DNA of 64,000 nt. It comes from Daedaleopsis sinensis. Taxonomy: Eukaryota; Basidiomycota; Agaricomycetes; Polyporales; Polyporaceae. The stretch is from NCBI GenBank assembly GCA_033807695.1, contig CM066304.1, forward strand, positions 186,001 through 250,000. The letters are read 5' to 3'. A program made the position numbers and the translations under genes. The stretch's first letter is position 1, and every line of letters begins with the position of its first letter. The notes beneath the pieces were generated by a model. The model ran no database searches, was not told where the DNA came from, and saw only the letters and a program-made list of their open reading frames with translations. Below are positions 44,612 to 56,956 of the stretch, piece by piece.

Positions 44612-47600
44612 AAGGGGTGTTCTGGTCAGAAGGGATGGTGCGGATGATGTGCCGGAGTGCTATGTCGCCAGTGTAGAGGTATGAGAGGTCGGTGGACTGG
44701 ATGCTGAGTCCGTGTTCACGGAAGACATCACAGGCGACAATCCAGCTGTAGGGGAGATATTTCCGAGAGCGTGTGAAGGACCGGGAGGAGGGACCGTGTA
44801 GAGGATAGTGACAGTCATTGATTGAGCACGTCCAGTCGCACAGCATGATGCGGGCCATGTTTCGGAAGCTAGGGACATGATGGTTGAGATCTCGAAGGAG
44901 CCCTGTCACCGCTGCCGCGTCGTTGAGTAAGGATATGGAGGGGAAGTCAAAACCGAGCTCTGAGAAAGGGAGGAAAAGGAGTTTGGAGGTAAATCGGAAG
45001 GGGAAGCCTAGTCGCTCGTGGACACGCAGTGCCACCAGCCGGTCAAGCTGTTCTGCATGGTCGCGAGAGATAGGTTGGTATGAGAGGTACGGGCGGATTT
45101 GCGAGATTAGGCATTGGGATAGGATGCGGCGGATGGCGGTAAACGGTAGGGGGGAATGTAAGCTGGGGAACTCAAAGGATTGAATTAGAGAGCGTATTTT
45201 CTCGAACTGAGTATCTGGGTCATTAGTGTAGACGCGTAGGAATTCGAGGTGGTTCCTTGTGACTGGTACTGTATGGTAAACGACGGTACCGGAGTCTGGA
45301 GAGGAGGGGTCGACGGAGGGCATGAGAGTATCAGTATCCGACTGTATTGGTACCGATGGGCCGGGTTTGCCATTGACAACTGCGAGGAGCGACTTGGGCC
45401 AACTGGTTTCCCACCCGTATGCGGCTTGGAAGCGTTCAAGATGGAGAGCTGTGGTTTCGGTAGCGGGAAGTGAGCTGGTTATCGTCACTGAGTCGTCCAT
45501 CGCTTCGACCATCTGCACTCTCACGCGGAGTGCGTCATCCGGTGTATGTGGTTTGTTGCGTAGGGATTGTATGGAGGCGAACTCGAGATGCTCGTTGAGT
45601 TGCAGGATGTCGTGAAGCCAGTGGTTGGCCATGCTGGTCGTCAGAGTGGATTTGAGAGGAGAGAACGGGCCGCCCTGTTGCGTGACACCAGTGATGGTGA
45701 ATTTGTCCGTGAGACCATGTGCGGTCTTGACGCGGTACGGGACACACATCTGTGCGGATTGGTCGAGACTGATGAGGCTGTCAGGTAGTCCGTACGCGCG
45801 TACTGCATCGTAGAATCCTTCGGGTTCTAATCGGTCGAAGCCCTTCTTTTGGTCGCGCCGGAGGAGGAAGAGAGTTTGCTTGTGCCGGTGAGCGTAGGCT
45901 TCCACTTGCGCGAGAAACGATGTGAGATCGCGTGCTTGTACCCCAGGTTGAGTCGCGATCTGTGATTGAGGCAGAATTCCCATTTTCGTGATGTACATGG
46001 TGAGGAGATGGTTGAGCCATGCGAACGGAAGGTTCTTGACAAGGTTCGAGCATGTGATCCCTCGGTAATTAGATAGCTCAGTTCTGGAGCCTCGTTTGAA
46101 GATGGTCGTCATTGTAGCAGATTTGACCGAGTCCGGAAAGTGAGACATGTTGATCTCGTAGTTAACGAGATCGAGAACGAGCGACAGGGAGGAGTCCGAG
46201 AGTGTCTTTGTACACCACTTTTCCCAGAGGTCAGGGCCGGGTGATGGTCGTGCGTTGCCTTTACGGAGCATGCTCCGGAGGTCCAAAAGTGTCATAGGCT
46301 GTGGCCATTGGAACGGATGCTCGGTGGTGTGTTCGCGGATGCGGCATATGGAGGGGGTGTTTATCCAGGGTTTGAGAGAGGGTTCCCTCGGTGTTCGTGT
46401 AAATAGGTCTGTGAAATATGTGGTGGTGGCGTCCTTTAGGGACTGTGGGTCCGTTACGAAGACACCAGCGTCGTCGGGAGAGGTGAGTGCTGCGGGAGGT
46501 CCATCTGTGTCTAGGGCGTGTACGTAGAGCCTTTTGCAGGACCCGCCAATCAGCGCGCTGTTGATCCGAGCCTTAGATGACTGAGTGGCCCTGCGCTCGA
46601 GTTCGTCGCGCTCTGCACGGTATCTGAGTCGGCAAAGGGTGCGACGGAGAGAGGTGAGGTACGATATGAGAGACACGGCGTAGGTCTCATGCCATGGCCA
46701 GGGCGACAACGGCGTGGTGTGGAAATCGTCGAGGAAAGATGTGACCCAGTGTTGGGAGAGGTGTCCGAGGGTTCCTCGCCGGGCCGCTGAGATGAGCCGG
46801 TTGACGCGTCGGGTATGCATCATCAGTTCCCGAATTTGTGTGCTGGTTGGCTTGGGTGGGTGCGTTGCAGAGTTGTCTCGAATTGGCGGGGTCCCGAAGG
46901 CGTGAATGCCACTGGTACGGAAGATGCGAGTGAGCGCTTCATATCTGGAGTCGAAGGAGGCATCGTTTGTCACGGGTAGGTTAGCGAGCTGCTCCTCAAG
47001 CACCGCGTTGTCGACGAGTGTGGAAAATTCGGTGAATCGCTGCTTCTCTGTGCGTTTTGGAAACATGAGGCGGGGTGGGTAGGAGGCTCGTGTCGGACCT
47101 TCGCGCAAAGAGGTTTGTGCATCGCCGAGTGTTAACGGGGCCTTCAGTACTGCAGAGGTGAGGATGGGGCGGTGGTCTGTAGCGGGGATGAATGTGTCAA
47201 GGACGGCGCATGTCGCAGATAGCACTCCGGTCCGCGAGACTATGGCACGGTCTATGATAGACTGGCCGTGTCCACTGTTCGACTTGCAGGTATAGTTGAA
47301 ACGTGCATCTGCGTCTTGCTGTGAGGACCACACGTCGACGCCGTTTGCGCCGACGAGAAAGCGTGAAAACGACGCTCGGTTCGGGCCGTCACGGCTGGAG
47401 TTAGCTAGACTTTCAGCCGCAGTCATGGTCGCATTGCAATCTCCGAGAACTGTCCAGGAGTGAGAAGCGGAGGAGCAGAGGGAGGCAATGTAAAGCCAGA
47501 AGTCGTTCAAATCTATGGCATTATTGCCCGGGTCCCAGGGCGCATATACCCCAATGAAACGGTGGTTATAGCCCTTTCCATTATCGGTGTTGATGACAAC

Positions 47601-48979
47601 ATCCAATGCCACTATTCGACCGTCGAAGCGGGAGTCAATAGGAAGTCGTTGAGCATGTAGGGATTTAGAGATGCCGACTATGACACCCCATTTAGCCCCA
47701 CGACCTCGTTCAAGCTTCTTCCCAACTGACTCATACTTATTATAGGAAGGAGTGATAACGCGGTCGCGCATTGGTGCGTGAGATTTTGTCTCATTGAGAA
47801 CCCACGCATGTGGGTTGTGAGTCGTTATGAGCTGTGATATAGCAGCCTGTTTGACTACGTTTGCGAGTCCGTTCGCATTAATGGCAATTGCGGTGAAGGA
47901 CGAATGTGAAGCGCACGCGGGTCGGAAGAATGTTGCAAGGCATATGAGAAAGAGAAATATGCGAGAAATTGCATGTACGGTGCGCGACGAGACAGAAATT
48001 AGAGAGTGAGGCAGTATAGGTGCGAATGAAGGAACGGGAACGGGAACGGGAACGGGAGAGTCAGAGACGGGGACGCGAGAAGGAACGGGAACAAGAGAAT
48101 GAACGGGAAAGAGAGAAGGAACGGGCGCGAGTGTAGGAACAGGGACGAGGGGAGAACCGGGAACGTGGGAGGGAAGAGGAACTGTATTAGGTTCAAGGAC
48201 GAGAGAAGGGATAGGGTCGAGGATAAGGCCGGTACGGGTGACTTCCTCTATCTCCAAACGGGCTTGCGGGACGGGGGTGTCATCACTGTTCCCCGAAGAC
48301 GTAAGCCCGTTAGAAGAAAGGTCAGACGAAGGTAGGGAGTGACTACTCACCAGTATGACTTCCATGGGAGCGGAAGAGGATGAACCATTGGCCTGAGGCC
48401 CTCCGGAAGGCTGGTCGGGCTGGCCGCCAGTAGCGGGCGGCATTGGGACGTCCTGAGGGGCGGCGGGTGCCGCGGCGGGTTGCGCGCCCGTGCGAGACGC
48501 CAATGCGACAGTCTGTCCAGCGTGGGGCGTAGCAGGCGGGAGGTCCAGTCTCGGATGTACGATCCCGGTGAGTGAGCTGCCCAAGTTGGCGTTAAGGGCG
48601 TTCTGCTGAGCCCGTAGTTCGTTCGACTGTGCGCGGAGATCGACGACTTGCTCTTTACAGTCGCGAATGATGTTTGCATGCAGCTCGCGTACAGCGTCGG
48701 GTACCTTCTGAAGCAAGAACAGCTCAGAGTGTCGTTGCTCGCTCTTGAGATCAGAGATCTGGAGACCGATTTGAAAGAGTTGGGATGTGGTGATCTGCAG
48801 GGCGGACATGCACGTCATCGCGCCGACGGTTCCTTCGAGACGAGTGCTGAGGGAAGTAATCGCGACGTTCGTCTGCTTCATCATGGCATGCATCGTCGAC
48901 ATGTGCTCAACTCCTTCCTTTCGGACTGCGTCTAGCTCGTTGCGGAGTTGGGTGAAGGCGGCTGACGTCTGGACACGGT
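44601..48979 (-). pseudogene. LINE-2 ORF2 N-terminal part: coiled coil, VP-rich linker, endonuclease, reverse transcriptase
   Basis: The frame is open from above the ATG at 48902 down to the junction at 44601, then ends four residues into the giant element (stop at 44586). A coiled-coil N-terminus and a Pro-Val repeat (residues about 240-310, VPVPVPVPSF) precede an APE-type endonuclease: TAIAINANGLA, WVLNETKS, GDCNATMTAAES and TDHRPIL. The reverse transcriptase shows RRDQKKGFDRLEPEGFYDAV, GVTQQGGPFSPLKSTLTT and MVEAMDDSVTI, with AMDD as catalytic box. The typical C-terminal RNase H and zinc finger are missing here and are found at 822-3434. Upstream of 48902 the frame overlaps the end of ORF1 (QTSAAFTQLRNELDAVRKEG), shifted by one base. 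Confidence 0.85.
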
Positions 48980-49920
48980 CAATGCTCCCCTGGCGTGATA
49001 TCGTTCAGACCGTATAGGAGTCCCGGGCGAGGGGTAGACGAGAGGTAACGGGCGGTAGGGTGATCGCGGAGGGTCTCCTCGAGGTCACGGTATCCTTCTG
49101 CGACCCGGATAGTGCTCTCCCAGTCAACGAGAACGGCGGAATAGACATCTCCATCGAGTTCCATCGAGCTTTTGACGATCGGGTCGGGTATTTTCTCTCT
49201 GAAGCAGTACTTCCTGATCCATTCGTCGAGGGCCGTCCTAGCAGACTGCCAGTCACGGCAGCCCACAATGGCGACCTGATAGCCATAGGAGGGAACGACG
49301 AGTCGGGGGCGATTGGCGAAGTACGTGCGGTTGTTGATCACCGGGGGGGAGCGGATGATGGCGTCGACGTCGACGGGGTTGACGAGGTCATACGTGATAC
49401 GCCAGGTTCCGCTAGGGCAGGAGGTATACTGGCTAACCTTGTCGTAACCCTTCTTCGCGAGCCATTCATCCATCTTAGGGGCTATTTCTTTTGCCTCCTT
49501 CTCGCTCTCCATTTGAAGGGTGACTCGCCTAGTTCTGTCGGGGCCGGCGTGCGCTCTCCACGTTGCTCGGATGTTCGGATTGTACTCCTGAAGAATCTGA
49601 CGGAGCTGCTGGAGGATGTCCGCGCGAGGCTGGGGGATCATTTCGGGTTTGAGAGAGAGGTAGGCGTAGTCGACCGCGTTGCGAATGTCCGCCTGTCGAA
49701 CCATGAGAGCCTTGAAGGCATCTTGCAGCTGCGGGTCCTCGAGTTTGGGTGCGATCTCCTCGAGCACAGAACGGAGCTGGTTGGAGGCTGACGAGGGGGT
49801 CTTCTTGTCGAGACAAGGAACCCGGCAAAGACAGCCTCGAGCGTCTAGGAAGATAGCAGGCGCTTAGCGTTCGGCAGTATCCGGTGTTGAAACGTCCTCA
49901 AACTAACCTCTCCCCGTCAT
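48979..49920 (-). CDS. LINE-2 ORF1: small Gag-like protein
   Basis: The frame runs from about 49844 to a stop at 48979 and includes LEEIAPKLEDPQLQDAFKAL, DWQSARTALDEWIRKYCF and SAVLVDWESTIRVAEGYRDL. The internal Met at 49767 gives 262 residues. A better start may be the ATG at 49920, joined over a 63-nt GT-AG intron (49845-49907), which would give MTGR-DARGCLCRVPCLDKK. No CCHC knuckle was seen, unlike LINE-1 ORF1. The role is probably RNA binding, by position only. Confidence 0.6.
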
Positions 49921-50155
49921 GTCATACGACAACTAATGCCCCCATCCTGCTGTTTTCCGACAAGCTTACTAGCAGCGCTCCTGATGCCCGTGCCGTGACC
50001 ATATATCACGAGACCTCCCAAATCTAGAGCGAAACTTATTCGATTATGGAATACTTGCACATGGCTAACGATCGACAAAGGAGATGCAAACACACGTCCA
50101 AATCCTATCATACACTGTGCACATCCACTACGGTTGAACCTCAACGACACCGACC

Positions 50156-52472
50156 TTACGCCGACGGTTGTTCACAAAGCGCCTCCAGCTTCATGAGCAA
50201 CGCCTGGTCGTGTTCCTTCTTCATCAGCCCGTACGCCTGGATGTCTTGGACCAACTCGTCCAGGATGTCGCCATTGAGCGTGGTAGGATACCGCGCCTTG
50301 TCGTCCTCGCCCACCCAGTCGAAATCAACCAGCATCCCATGGGGACCCATTGAAGAGTCGACTATCATGATGTTCGGTGTGCGCAGGTCGCCGTAGACCA
50401 GTTTGTTATCTGCCAGGCGATCGATCGCCTTTTTCACGTCCTCGTACACCGCGCGCGGCAGGAGTGTTCCCGGCGGCGAATCACGCATAGCCACAAAGGC
50501 GGAGCGTCCGGCGACGTGCTCCATGATGACCATCGTCGTGGTCCCACCCACGTCGCAGACGGGCACGCAGGCGAGCAACGCGGGCGCACAGCCAATGGCG
50601 GCGAGCATGCGGTGTGCGTCCGGGTGGTACCGCCGCGTGAACTTGACGACGACTTTGACGCGCTCTTCAGCGTTCCCTACGCCGAGGACCTGGGGCACTG
50701 GCAGGGTCTCAGATGGAGAAGAGGGCGGCAGGAGCTTGTTATAGAGCGACCGAGGAAGGGTAGCGAGATAGACCTTCGAGTCGACGTCTCCTCGTCTGCT
50801 AGCGAGGAGGAAGGTACTTCCGTCACCGCGTACGCGGTCCGTGAACCGTAGGTTGGAGGCGATTGCCTCCTGGTCCTTGTCACAGTTTGGCTCTGGGAGA
50901 GGTGACGGCAAGAAATGTGCGCCGGGAACCTCCTGCTCGAGAGATGCAAAGCGACGCTGTGTCAAAGCGTCGATACAGATTTTGAGGGCCTTGAAGGCTC
51001 GCGTCAAACGAAGGATAGCTCCGTCAGCGTTAGCCGACAAGGTAATCCTCTCGGAGAAGAAAGTCGTCATGTGAGCATTGTCCGAGTAGATCGTTCCTGA
51101 TATCTCGACCAAGTTGCCCATGACGGAGAGGATGACCATCGGCAAATTCGACTTCGCAAGCTCCTTTTTCATCTGGGTTCAACAATCAGACATCAGTTCA
51201 AACAGAACATAGGGAGGACAGGCATACGAACATTTTCGGCTGTCACGATCTTCATATAAACCACAAAGCCTTGGAGGGATGCATCCCCCTTAAGGCCCAA
51301 CAGCTTCTTCAACTGCAGGAGACCAGACGGCAGGGCTCTCTTACCTATAACGCCGTCAGGCTTGCAACTCCCGGTGGCCGTCGAATTCTTGGGGTACGAG
51401 ACATCCGTCGTGACAGCCGTTCGAAGCATGTTCTGGAGGAAGGTGACGACTATCGTCCTGTATTCGAGTTCGTTCACCATAGTATGCGTCCTGAGCGACT
51501 GTTGCGCAAATTCGCGAACCAAGCGGCATTGATGCGGGGTGGGCTCAAGTTCAGGAAGGCTAAGATCAAGGTTGGCTAAGCGATACGCGAGAGCACCGAG
51601 CGAGCGGTCGAAGAGAGCCGTGGAATGTCCACGATTGAGACATGGTCGTGTCGGATGGAGGTTATCAGGGTCTTCGTCAACTGCGTCATCGCCTTCGAGA
51701 ACTTTTTGCGGGTCGATGAGGGCATCGGAGGGAGAAGGTAGCCGAGCGTTGAGTTTCGAAGCCCTTGCCCTACGCTCTGGACAACTAGTGACAAAGACGT
51801 AACGCACGAGGAATGATGAACATACCTTTGTTCGCCTGTGCGAAGGGTGTCCCCAGTGTATCGAGACCTTCGATCGCTGCAGAGGAGATGAAGGAATCCG
51901 GGAGTGAGGCATAACCACAAACGACTCACTATCTGCATCCGTGACGATGATATTGACTAAATTCTTCTGCACTGTCGTCGATGGTAACACGGCTTCCATC
52001 AGGATGTCGACCTCTACGGGCTCTTCGTCGCGGTGCTGAGCAAGCCAATCCCGGACTGCTTTGGTGGTTTCGCGGGGTATGCCTGTGTGAGTGATGCCAC
52101 CAGGAGGCTGAAGTCCACAGGTGGATTGTTAGATAGCTCAAGAGGTGAGGATATGTCGCTTACAATGTAAACTCTCCAATCACGCCTTGGGGGAAACGAA
52201 GCAGGATTGGCACCGGCGGCACGTTCTGTGGCCCATGTTGCCTCGATAACTTCGACAAGTTGCTGATGATCATTGTAGGGAGCGAGACGTAGGATACGAG
52301 GGTGTTCGGGATGAGGGAGGGATAGGAAGGCGTTTTGCACCATCGTGTATCGTGGTTGGAAGCAGAGAGGAAACCGGCGCTGGCGGCTGTAGCCTACTAA
52401 CATGTACAAGTATATTTGCTTTTGTTTGGGAGCCCGAGCGCTAAGGAGCGTCGAGGGAGAGCTGAAAGGAAC
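50156..52472 (-). CDS. Crinkler-like REase-kinase fusion protein
   Basis: Three main coding segments in different frames imply introns. The N-terminal segment (52380-52150) is MVQNAFLSLPHPEHPRILRL onward. The middle segment (about 52080-51220) is AVRDWLAQHRDEEPVEVDIL onward and contains CKPDGVI...LLQLKK, which fits a PD-(D/E)xK nuclease core. The last segment (51172-50156) carries a protein-kinase fold: VVVKFTRRYH (lysine), MVIMEHVAG (hinge), LVYGDLRTPNIMIV (catalytic D and N) and MLVDFDWVG (DFD in place of DFG). Nuclease plus kinase is the layout of Crinkler-type C-terminal modules common in agaricomycetes and oomycetes. Function in the fungus is unknown; self/non-self conflict or genome defence has been proposed for the family. 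A near-identical copy of its 5' part occupies 1-734. Confidence 0.6.
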
Positions 52473-53590
52473 CCGGCAGACCGGAAGCTCTCTCAATGCA
52501 GATCTGCTTCACGGACCGTTCAGTAACGCGCTGGATCACCCGAACCTGTTCGCCGATGTGGCCCAGCTCTTGCGTGCTCTGAACTCCGGCTCAATGACGA
52601 CATCGAAACAACTTGAACGGTCTGGCTTTTCCGATAAGTACCTGGAGTACACAATCCCCACGCCATTTCTTCGACTGTGTCTGGCCATGCAATATCGCCG
52701 ACACGCCGAATGGAAGGGCCGGCTGAACCTGTTCAAGACTGGCATGTCCGAGTCTCCGTCCGCCCAGCTCACTGCGAAGCTCTTCGAGCCCCTCCTCGTC
52801 GACCTCCTCGTCGAGTGACGACGAGTCCGAAGACGGGCTGGAGTGCACGCTCTGCGACAACACGGCCAAGTTCCGCCTCGGACCTGGTCTAGCCGTCCAT
52901 CCCGCCGTCGTCGACCCGAGCAGCTTCGCGCCGAACCCGCAGACTATGTTCGAACCCTGTCGACGATCGCATCTATTTCTTGCCAGAGGTCTGTCCCTCC
53001 ATCGCCGCGTTCGTCGTGAGTCGTGACCGAGGACAGGACGCGCGTCACACTCCTGCGGATGGCTGCCGCGGACTCGGGCCCGGACATGCATGGCGCAGTG
53101 AAGACCGAAGAAGTGCAAGGCGTCATCCAGATGTTCGGGGAGGCTGCTCCAGGGATCGCATGGAGTGTCGTATTTGTCGCGCCTGGACAGCATGGCGAGG
53201 CGATAGCTCGAGGCCATCGCCCGCTGCAGGTGGCGTGGCGACAGTCCCACTGGTCCGGGATCGTTCCGGTAGGTTGGCTTCAGCTCGATCCCAGCGCGGC
53301 GTCGGCGTCGATGTGTGAGCGTATTGGTGAGCTTTTTTGTGCACCTACCATGCTAGGGACTCGCTCACTTCTATGCAGACGAAGATGGTCGAGAAAGGCG
53401 CGAGAGCTCAGAAGATAGCCGTCGTCGTCGAGCCGTTTGATCACGGCTGGCGCTGTGAACGCACCTGCTCATCAAGAACTGCGGCGACATGCATCATGCA
53501 CCGTCGCGAGCTCGGGCAGGATAGATTGGAACGAAACCTGCATGCGCATGCGCCGGGCCCATGCGAGGCGTGCTGTACACATTAACATTG
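52473..53590 (+). other. Possible multi-exon gene of unknown function
   Basis: Plus-strand stretches look coding: ALDHPNLFADVAQLLRALNS (about 52530), SSDDESEDGLECTLCDNTAK with AVVDPSSFAPNPQTMF (52800-52960), and MHGAVKTEEVQGVIQMFGEA to VGWLQLDPSAASASMCERIG (53080-53320). They are in different frames and the joins were not resolved. No domain recognised, although CTLC could belong to a zinc-binding site. Confidence 0.3.
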
Positions 53591-54094
53591 CCGTGCATTC
53601 ACAATGATACATACGTATCCAAAAACACAAGCAACCTTATTTTACTCGGAGTACTTGTAACAACGCAACGCAGTCCAGGTATCGACGAGTTTGAAGCGGC
53701 TCGTTACCCAGTCGGCCGCCACCCAGGCGGGAACGAAGGCGCAAATCGAACAAGCTCCGCCCGCATGAAGGTGGAAGTGTAAACGAGTGAACGCGGTGCG
53801 GAGCGCAACCACAGAAGAAAATATGAGTTAAGACGAGATGAGAGACAGGAACTGAGGGTAGAGGAGGGTAGAGTATAAGGGGGCCGCGTGAGCGACACCC
53901 CCGACGAACAACAGAGGTCGAGCACAGCGCGCCGCCGACCGGGGCCGCAGCGCCGCGCGCGGAGTGCAACAGCAGAACGAACAGGCAGCGAGGCGCATGC
54001 TCGTGTGCCCAGAGAAGCCAGTTCTGGCCCCGCCGCCGCATAATTACGCCAATACATGCTACAACGGAGGGTGAAGGTGGTGATACAGTCGCGC

Positions 54095-55704
54095 TTAGAT
54101 GCCCGCGTACGCGTCCTCCTCGTCGTAGAGCGTGTACACCGTCTCGGGGCGCTTCACGGCGGGGACGCGTGCGGTCGCGCGCGGGGCGGCGGCGGCAGCG
54201 GGGGCGGGCTCGGCGGCCTCGTGGAAGTGCGCGTTCGCCGGCGGGGACGGGAGGTCGAACGAGGTCGAGAACGGCGACGGGGACGGGCGCACCGACGACG
54301 GGAACTCCATCGTCACCGGCGAGAACGTGCGCTCCTGCAGGTGGATCTCGGGGAGCGTCGGCGGGATCGACGTCACGCGCGCCTTCGTCGGCTCGGGGAC
54401 CTGGAGCGTCGAGTCGGTCGAATCGCGCCGGGGGATGTGCTGGTTCTGCTCAGCGATCATGTTGGGATCAGCGAAGGGCGACTCCGGGAACGAGTGCTCG
54501 CGCGGCGTGGGCTGGACGTTCAGACGGTGGCCTTCCACGAGACTACTCGATGGCTGGAGCTCGAGGGGCTTGACAGGGCCGTGCGCAGGCACCTCGATCT
54601 CTTGCCCGTGCTCCATCTCCTCGCTGACGGCAGTAAGAGGGAGAGGAGGCGTGCTGTTCAGACGGCGGGAGATCTCGGCGTACTGGGCTGCCTGGAATGG
54701 CGTCACGCTCGACCTGTTCATCTCGACGTATTGTCCGTCAGTCGTGGGCTCTTGCTTCGATACAGCCGAAGTGTGACGGGAGAGGACAGCCGTGGACGCC
54801 ATCGACGGGTGGCGGGAGATGATGTTACCATGCGCATCGTACGCAGACTCGTACGCAGGCACTGAGACCGGAGAACCCATAGGCGAGTCGCCGTAGGGCG
54901 AGAAGAACGGGTTCGCCGAGGTCGTCGTCGTTGGAGTGTACGGCGAGACAACCTGTCCAGGCGAGAACGAGCCATACCCGGTGGAGCCATATCCGGCGGC
55001 GCCGTAGGGATGCGACTGCATCGGCGGCGGCGCATTGTAGGGCACGCCACCGGCCAACTTCTGCTCGATCATCGTTGGGGGACGAGCACCGTTGCGGCTG
55101 TAGTTCATCGCGCGAGGGGCACTGTAAGAGCCGTCGTCCGGTAGCATTGTCGACTGCCGTTTCCAGGCGTCAGAGGTGAAATCGTCACCCGACGAATCGT
55201 CCTCCTTGGCACTGCGTGAACGGCGCTACATGGCTGTCAGCGAACGAGCGGGCTGCATCTAGACGACGGACATACCACGAAGTAGACGATGAGGAAAACA
55301 AGACCGGCGACAGCGACGATCGCTGCAATGATCCCACCGACCACGACACCGGTACTCATGTGCTCAGGTTCTGCAGACTGAGTGGGACTCGCAGCCAGAG
55401 CGGATGCGCTGGCAGTGTGGCTCTTCGAAGCGGTGACCGTCACATCGACCTCGGTGGTGACATCCTTGAGGGTGGGAGTCGACGGGGCAGAAGTCGTCGT
55501 AGCAGGAGCGGTCGTGGTGGGTGTCGTCGGCGTGGCAGGAGCTGTCGTGGTCGGAGCTGTAGTAGCCGGGCTTGAGGTCGTAGGCGTCGCGAGGGCCGTG
55601 GTAGTAAGGGGCGCCGTCGTAGTGGGAGGAACGGTAGCAGGTGTGGTAGTGGTGGCCGGAATTGTGGCCGGGGTCGTAGGCTGAGGTATGGTACCTGGGA
55701 GGCC
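54095..55704 (-). CDS. Single-pass membrane protein with Thr/Pro-rich ectodomain
   Basis: An exon ending at 55276 encodes a Thr/Pro/Ala-rich, mucin-like stretch and a transmembrane helix, GVVVGGIIAAIVAVAGLVFL. A 50-nt GT-AG intron (55226-55275) is followed by the cytoplasmic exon RRSRSAKEDDSSGDDFTSDA, down to a stop at 54095. The tail (about 370 residues) is Ser/Pro/Tyr-rich and ends ETVYTLYDEEDAYAGI. The acceptor at 55705 implies an upstream exon with the signal peptide, not fixed. The layout resembles fungal cell-wall sensor proteins (WSC/Mid2-like), but no WSC domain is visible. Confidence 0.65.
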
Positions 55705-55887
55705 TGCAAACGGGTTGTCAGTCCCATTACAAAAACTCTAGGCAACAGCATAGCGGAATCATCTTTGCTAGTCAGGGATGCGCAGTAGCCAACGTAGAGA
55801 ACAGAGGTTGATGCACTAATCATAGCACTCGTCTACGACTGAAGCGTGCATATCCTGGATTTGCCATTTACAACGGCGCGTAAAAGC

Positions 55888-56295
55888 CGTAGTAAGAAAA
55901 CCCTCTCTATCTCAGGATCTCCTGGAATGATGGTCGTAGGGAGAGCTTTCCTATAACGGCCATTTACGAGGATAGTTGAAGCGTGTCGGCCGCCTAACGA
56001 GAAAAAAACCTGGACCGGAGTAGGGGTTGGCGGTGGTATGCATCCTTATGATCATCGGGATGGGTAGATTTGCGATTTGTTGTGTAGTATCGACGTGGGG
56101 ATCATAGAGGGACTGATGCATGTAGTATTACACAACATTCATGCATCGTATAAAAGACAGGATCCGTTGTAAGAAACCTCCCTGTCTCGGTCGTTCACCT
56201 GAGATATGATAGGCCGAGGGAGCCTTCCTACAACGGCCAGTTACGAGACAGCTGAGACGTCTCCGGCGGCTGACGAGCGAACGACCTGGGCCATC
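55888..56295. repeat. Diverged direct repeat of about 125 bp
   Basis: 55888-56012 and 56170-56295 share the order GTAAGAAA-CCTC...TATCTCAGG/GTCTCGG...CCTA(T/C)AACGGCCA(T)TTACGAG...GCGGC(T/C)GAC/CTAACGAG. They lie upstream of the membrane-protein gene. No coding content was seen. Confidence 0.55.
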
Positions 56296-56349
56296 CATGA
56301 GCAACACCGGTGTTGCTCATGGCGTACACAGAGTCATGCTCATTCATAA

Positions 56350-56956
56350 CGGAGGAGGATATGTGAGAGTTCGTTGACTGTAGACCCTCCTCCTGATAAC
56401 GCGGATTGGGGAGCAGGATACGTGGACAGCAAGCTTCAGTCTACGAGCCACGCAACAGCAATATCCCAAGTTCTTCGACAAGATCGCGCACAATGGTCCA
56501 TCCTCGCCATCGCCAAATTCGACCAACCTCTCGCGGCAGCAAGCGAGCGCGCTCTTTCCTATCCCCGTATGGTAGACAGATTAAACACTCACCCGGAATG
56601 AGGGGCGTCGAGGAGGTGGTAGGGTCTGGACCGAAAACGGCGGTGGGGGTGTAAACCCGCTTGTTGAACCGCTTGAGACCACGACGGTGGAGACCTTGCT
56701 GAAGTTCGTGCAACATTTTCGATGTAAAGAGCGTGATAGAAAGAGTGTGAACGTCCCCGACGGGACCTTGCGCAGCCTCGAGAGGTCGAGAGACGAGCCG
56801 AGGGAGGCGGGGTGGGAGACGCGAAGGAGGCGGTCCTAGCGGTGGTGGTGGTGGTGGAGGAGGAGGAGGAGGAGGAGGAGGAGGACGCGACCGACGATGC
56901 CAGCCGCCCTGTTTCGGGCTTGTCAGCTGACAAGTCCCATCAATCCAAATTGACAT
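56350..56956 (-). CDS. Uncharacterised proline-rich protein
   Basis: An open frame from ATG 56956 has a run of about 15 prolines (from a GGA/GGT microsatellite) and then LPRLVSRPLEAAQGPVGDVH, TLFTSKMLHELQQGLHRRGL and FNKRVYTPTAVFGPDPTTSS. A GT-AG intron probably starts after LIP near 56600 and the frame resumes as VGRIWRWRGWTIVRDLVEEL. No domain recognised. An alternative frame reads the microsatellite as poly-Ser. Confidence 0.4.

Larger units (their letters stand above)
44601..49920 (-). mobile_element. LINE-2 retrotransposon, 5' part
   Basis: The 5' portion of the Tad-like LINE whose 3' part is at 735-3434. It contains ORF1 and the endonuclease and reverse transcriptase parts of ORF2. Without the giant element and the hAT-type element the LINE would be roughly 7 kb with both ORFs open. 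The 5' end is near 49920; its own target duplication was not identified. Confidence 0.75.

Noticed and set aside
49060..49791. 243-codon plus-strand frame
   Set aside because: Antisense of LINE-2 ORF1; the minus-strand reading fits element layout better.
54056..54865. 269-codon plus-strand frame, Arg-rich
   Set aside because: Antisense shadow of the cytoplasmic exon of the membrane protein at 54095-55147.
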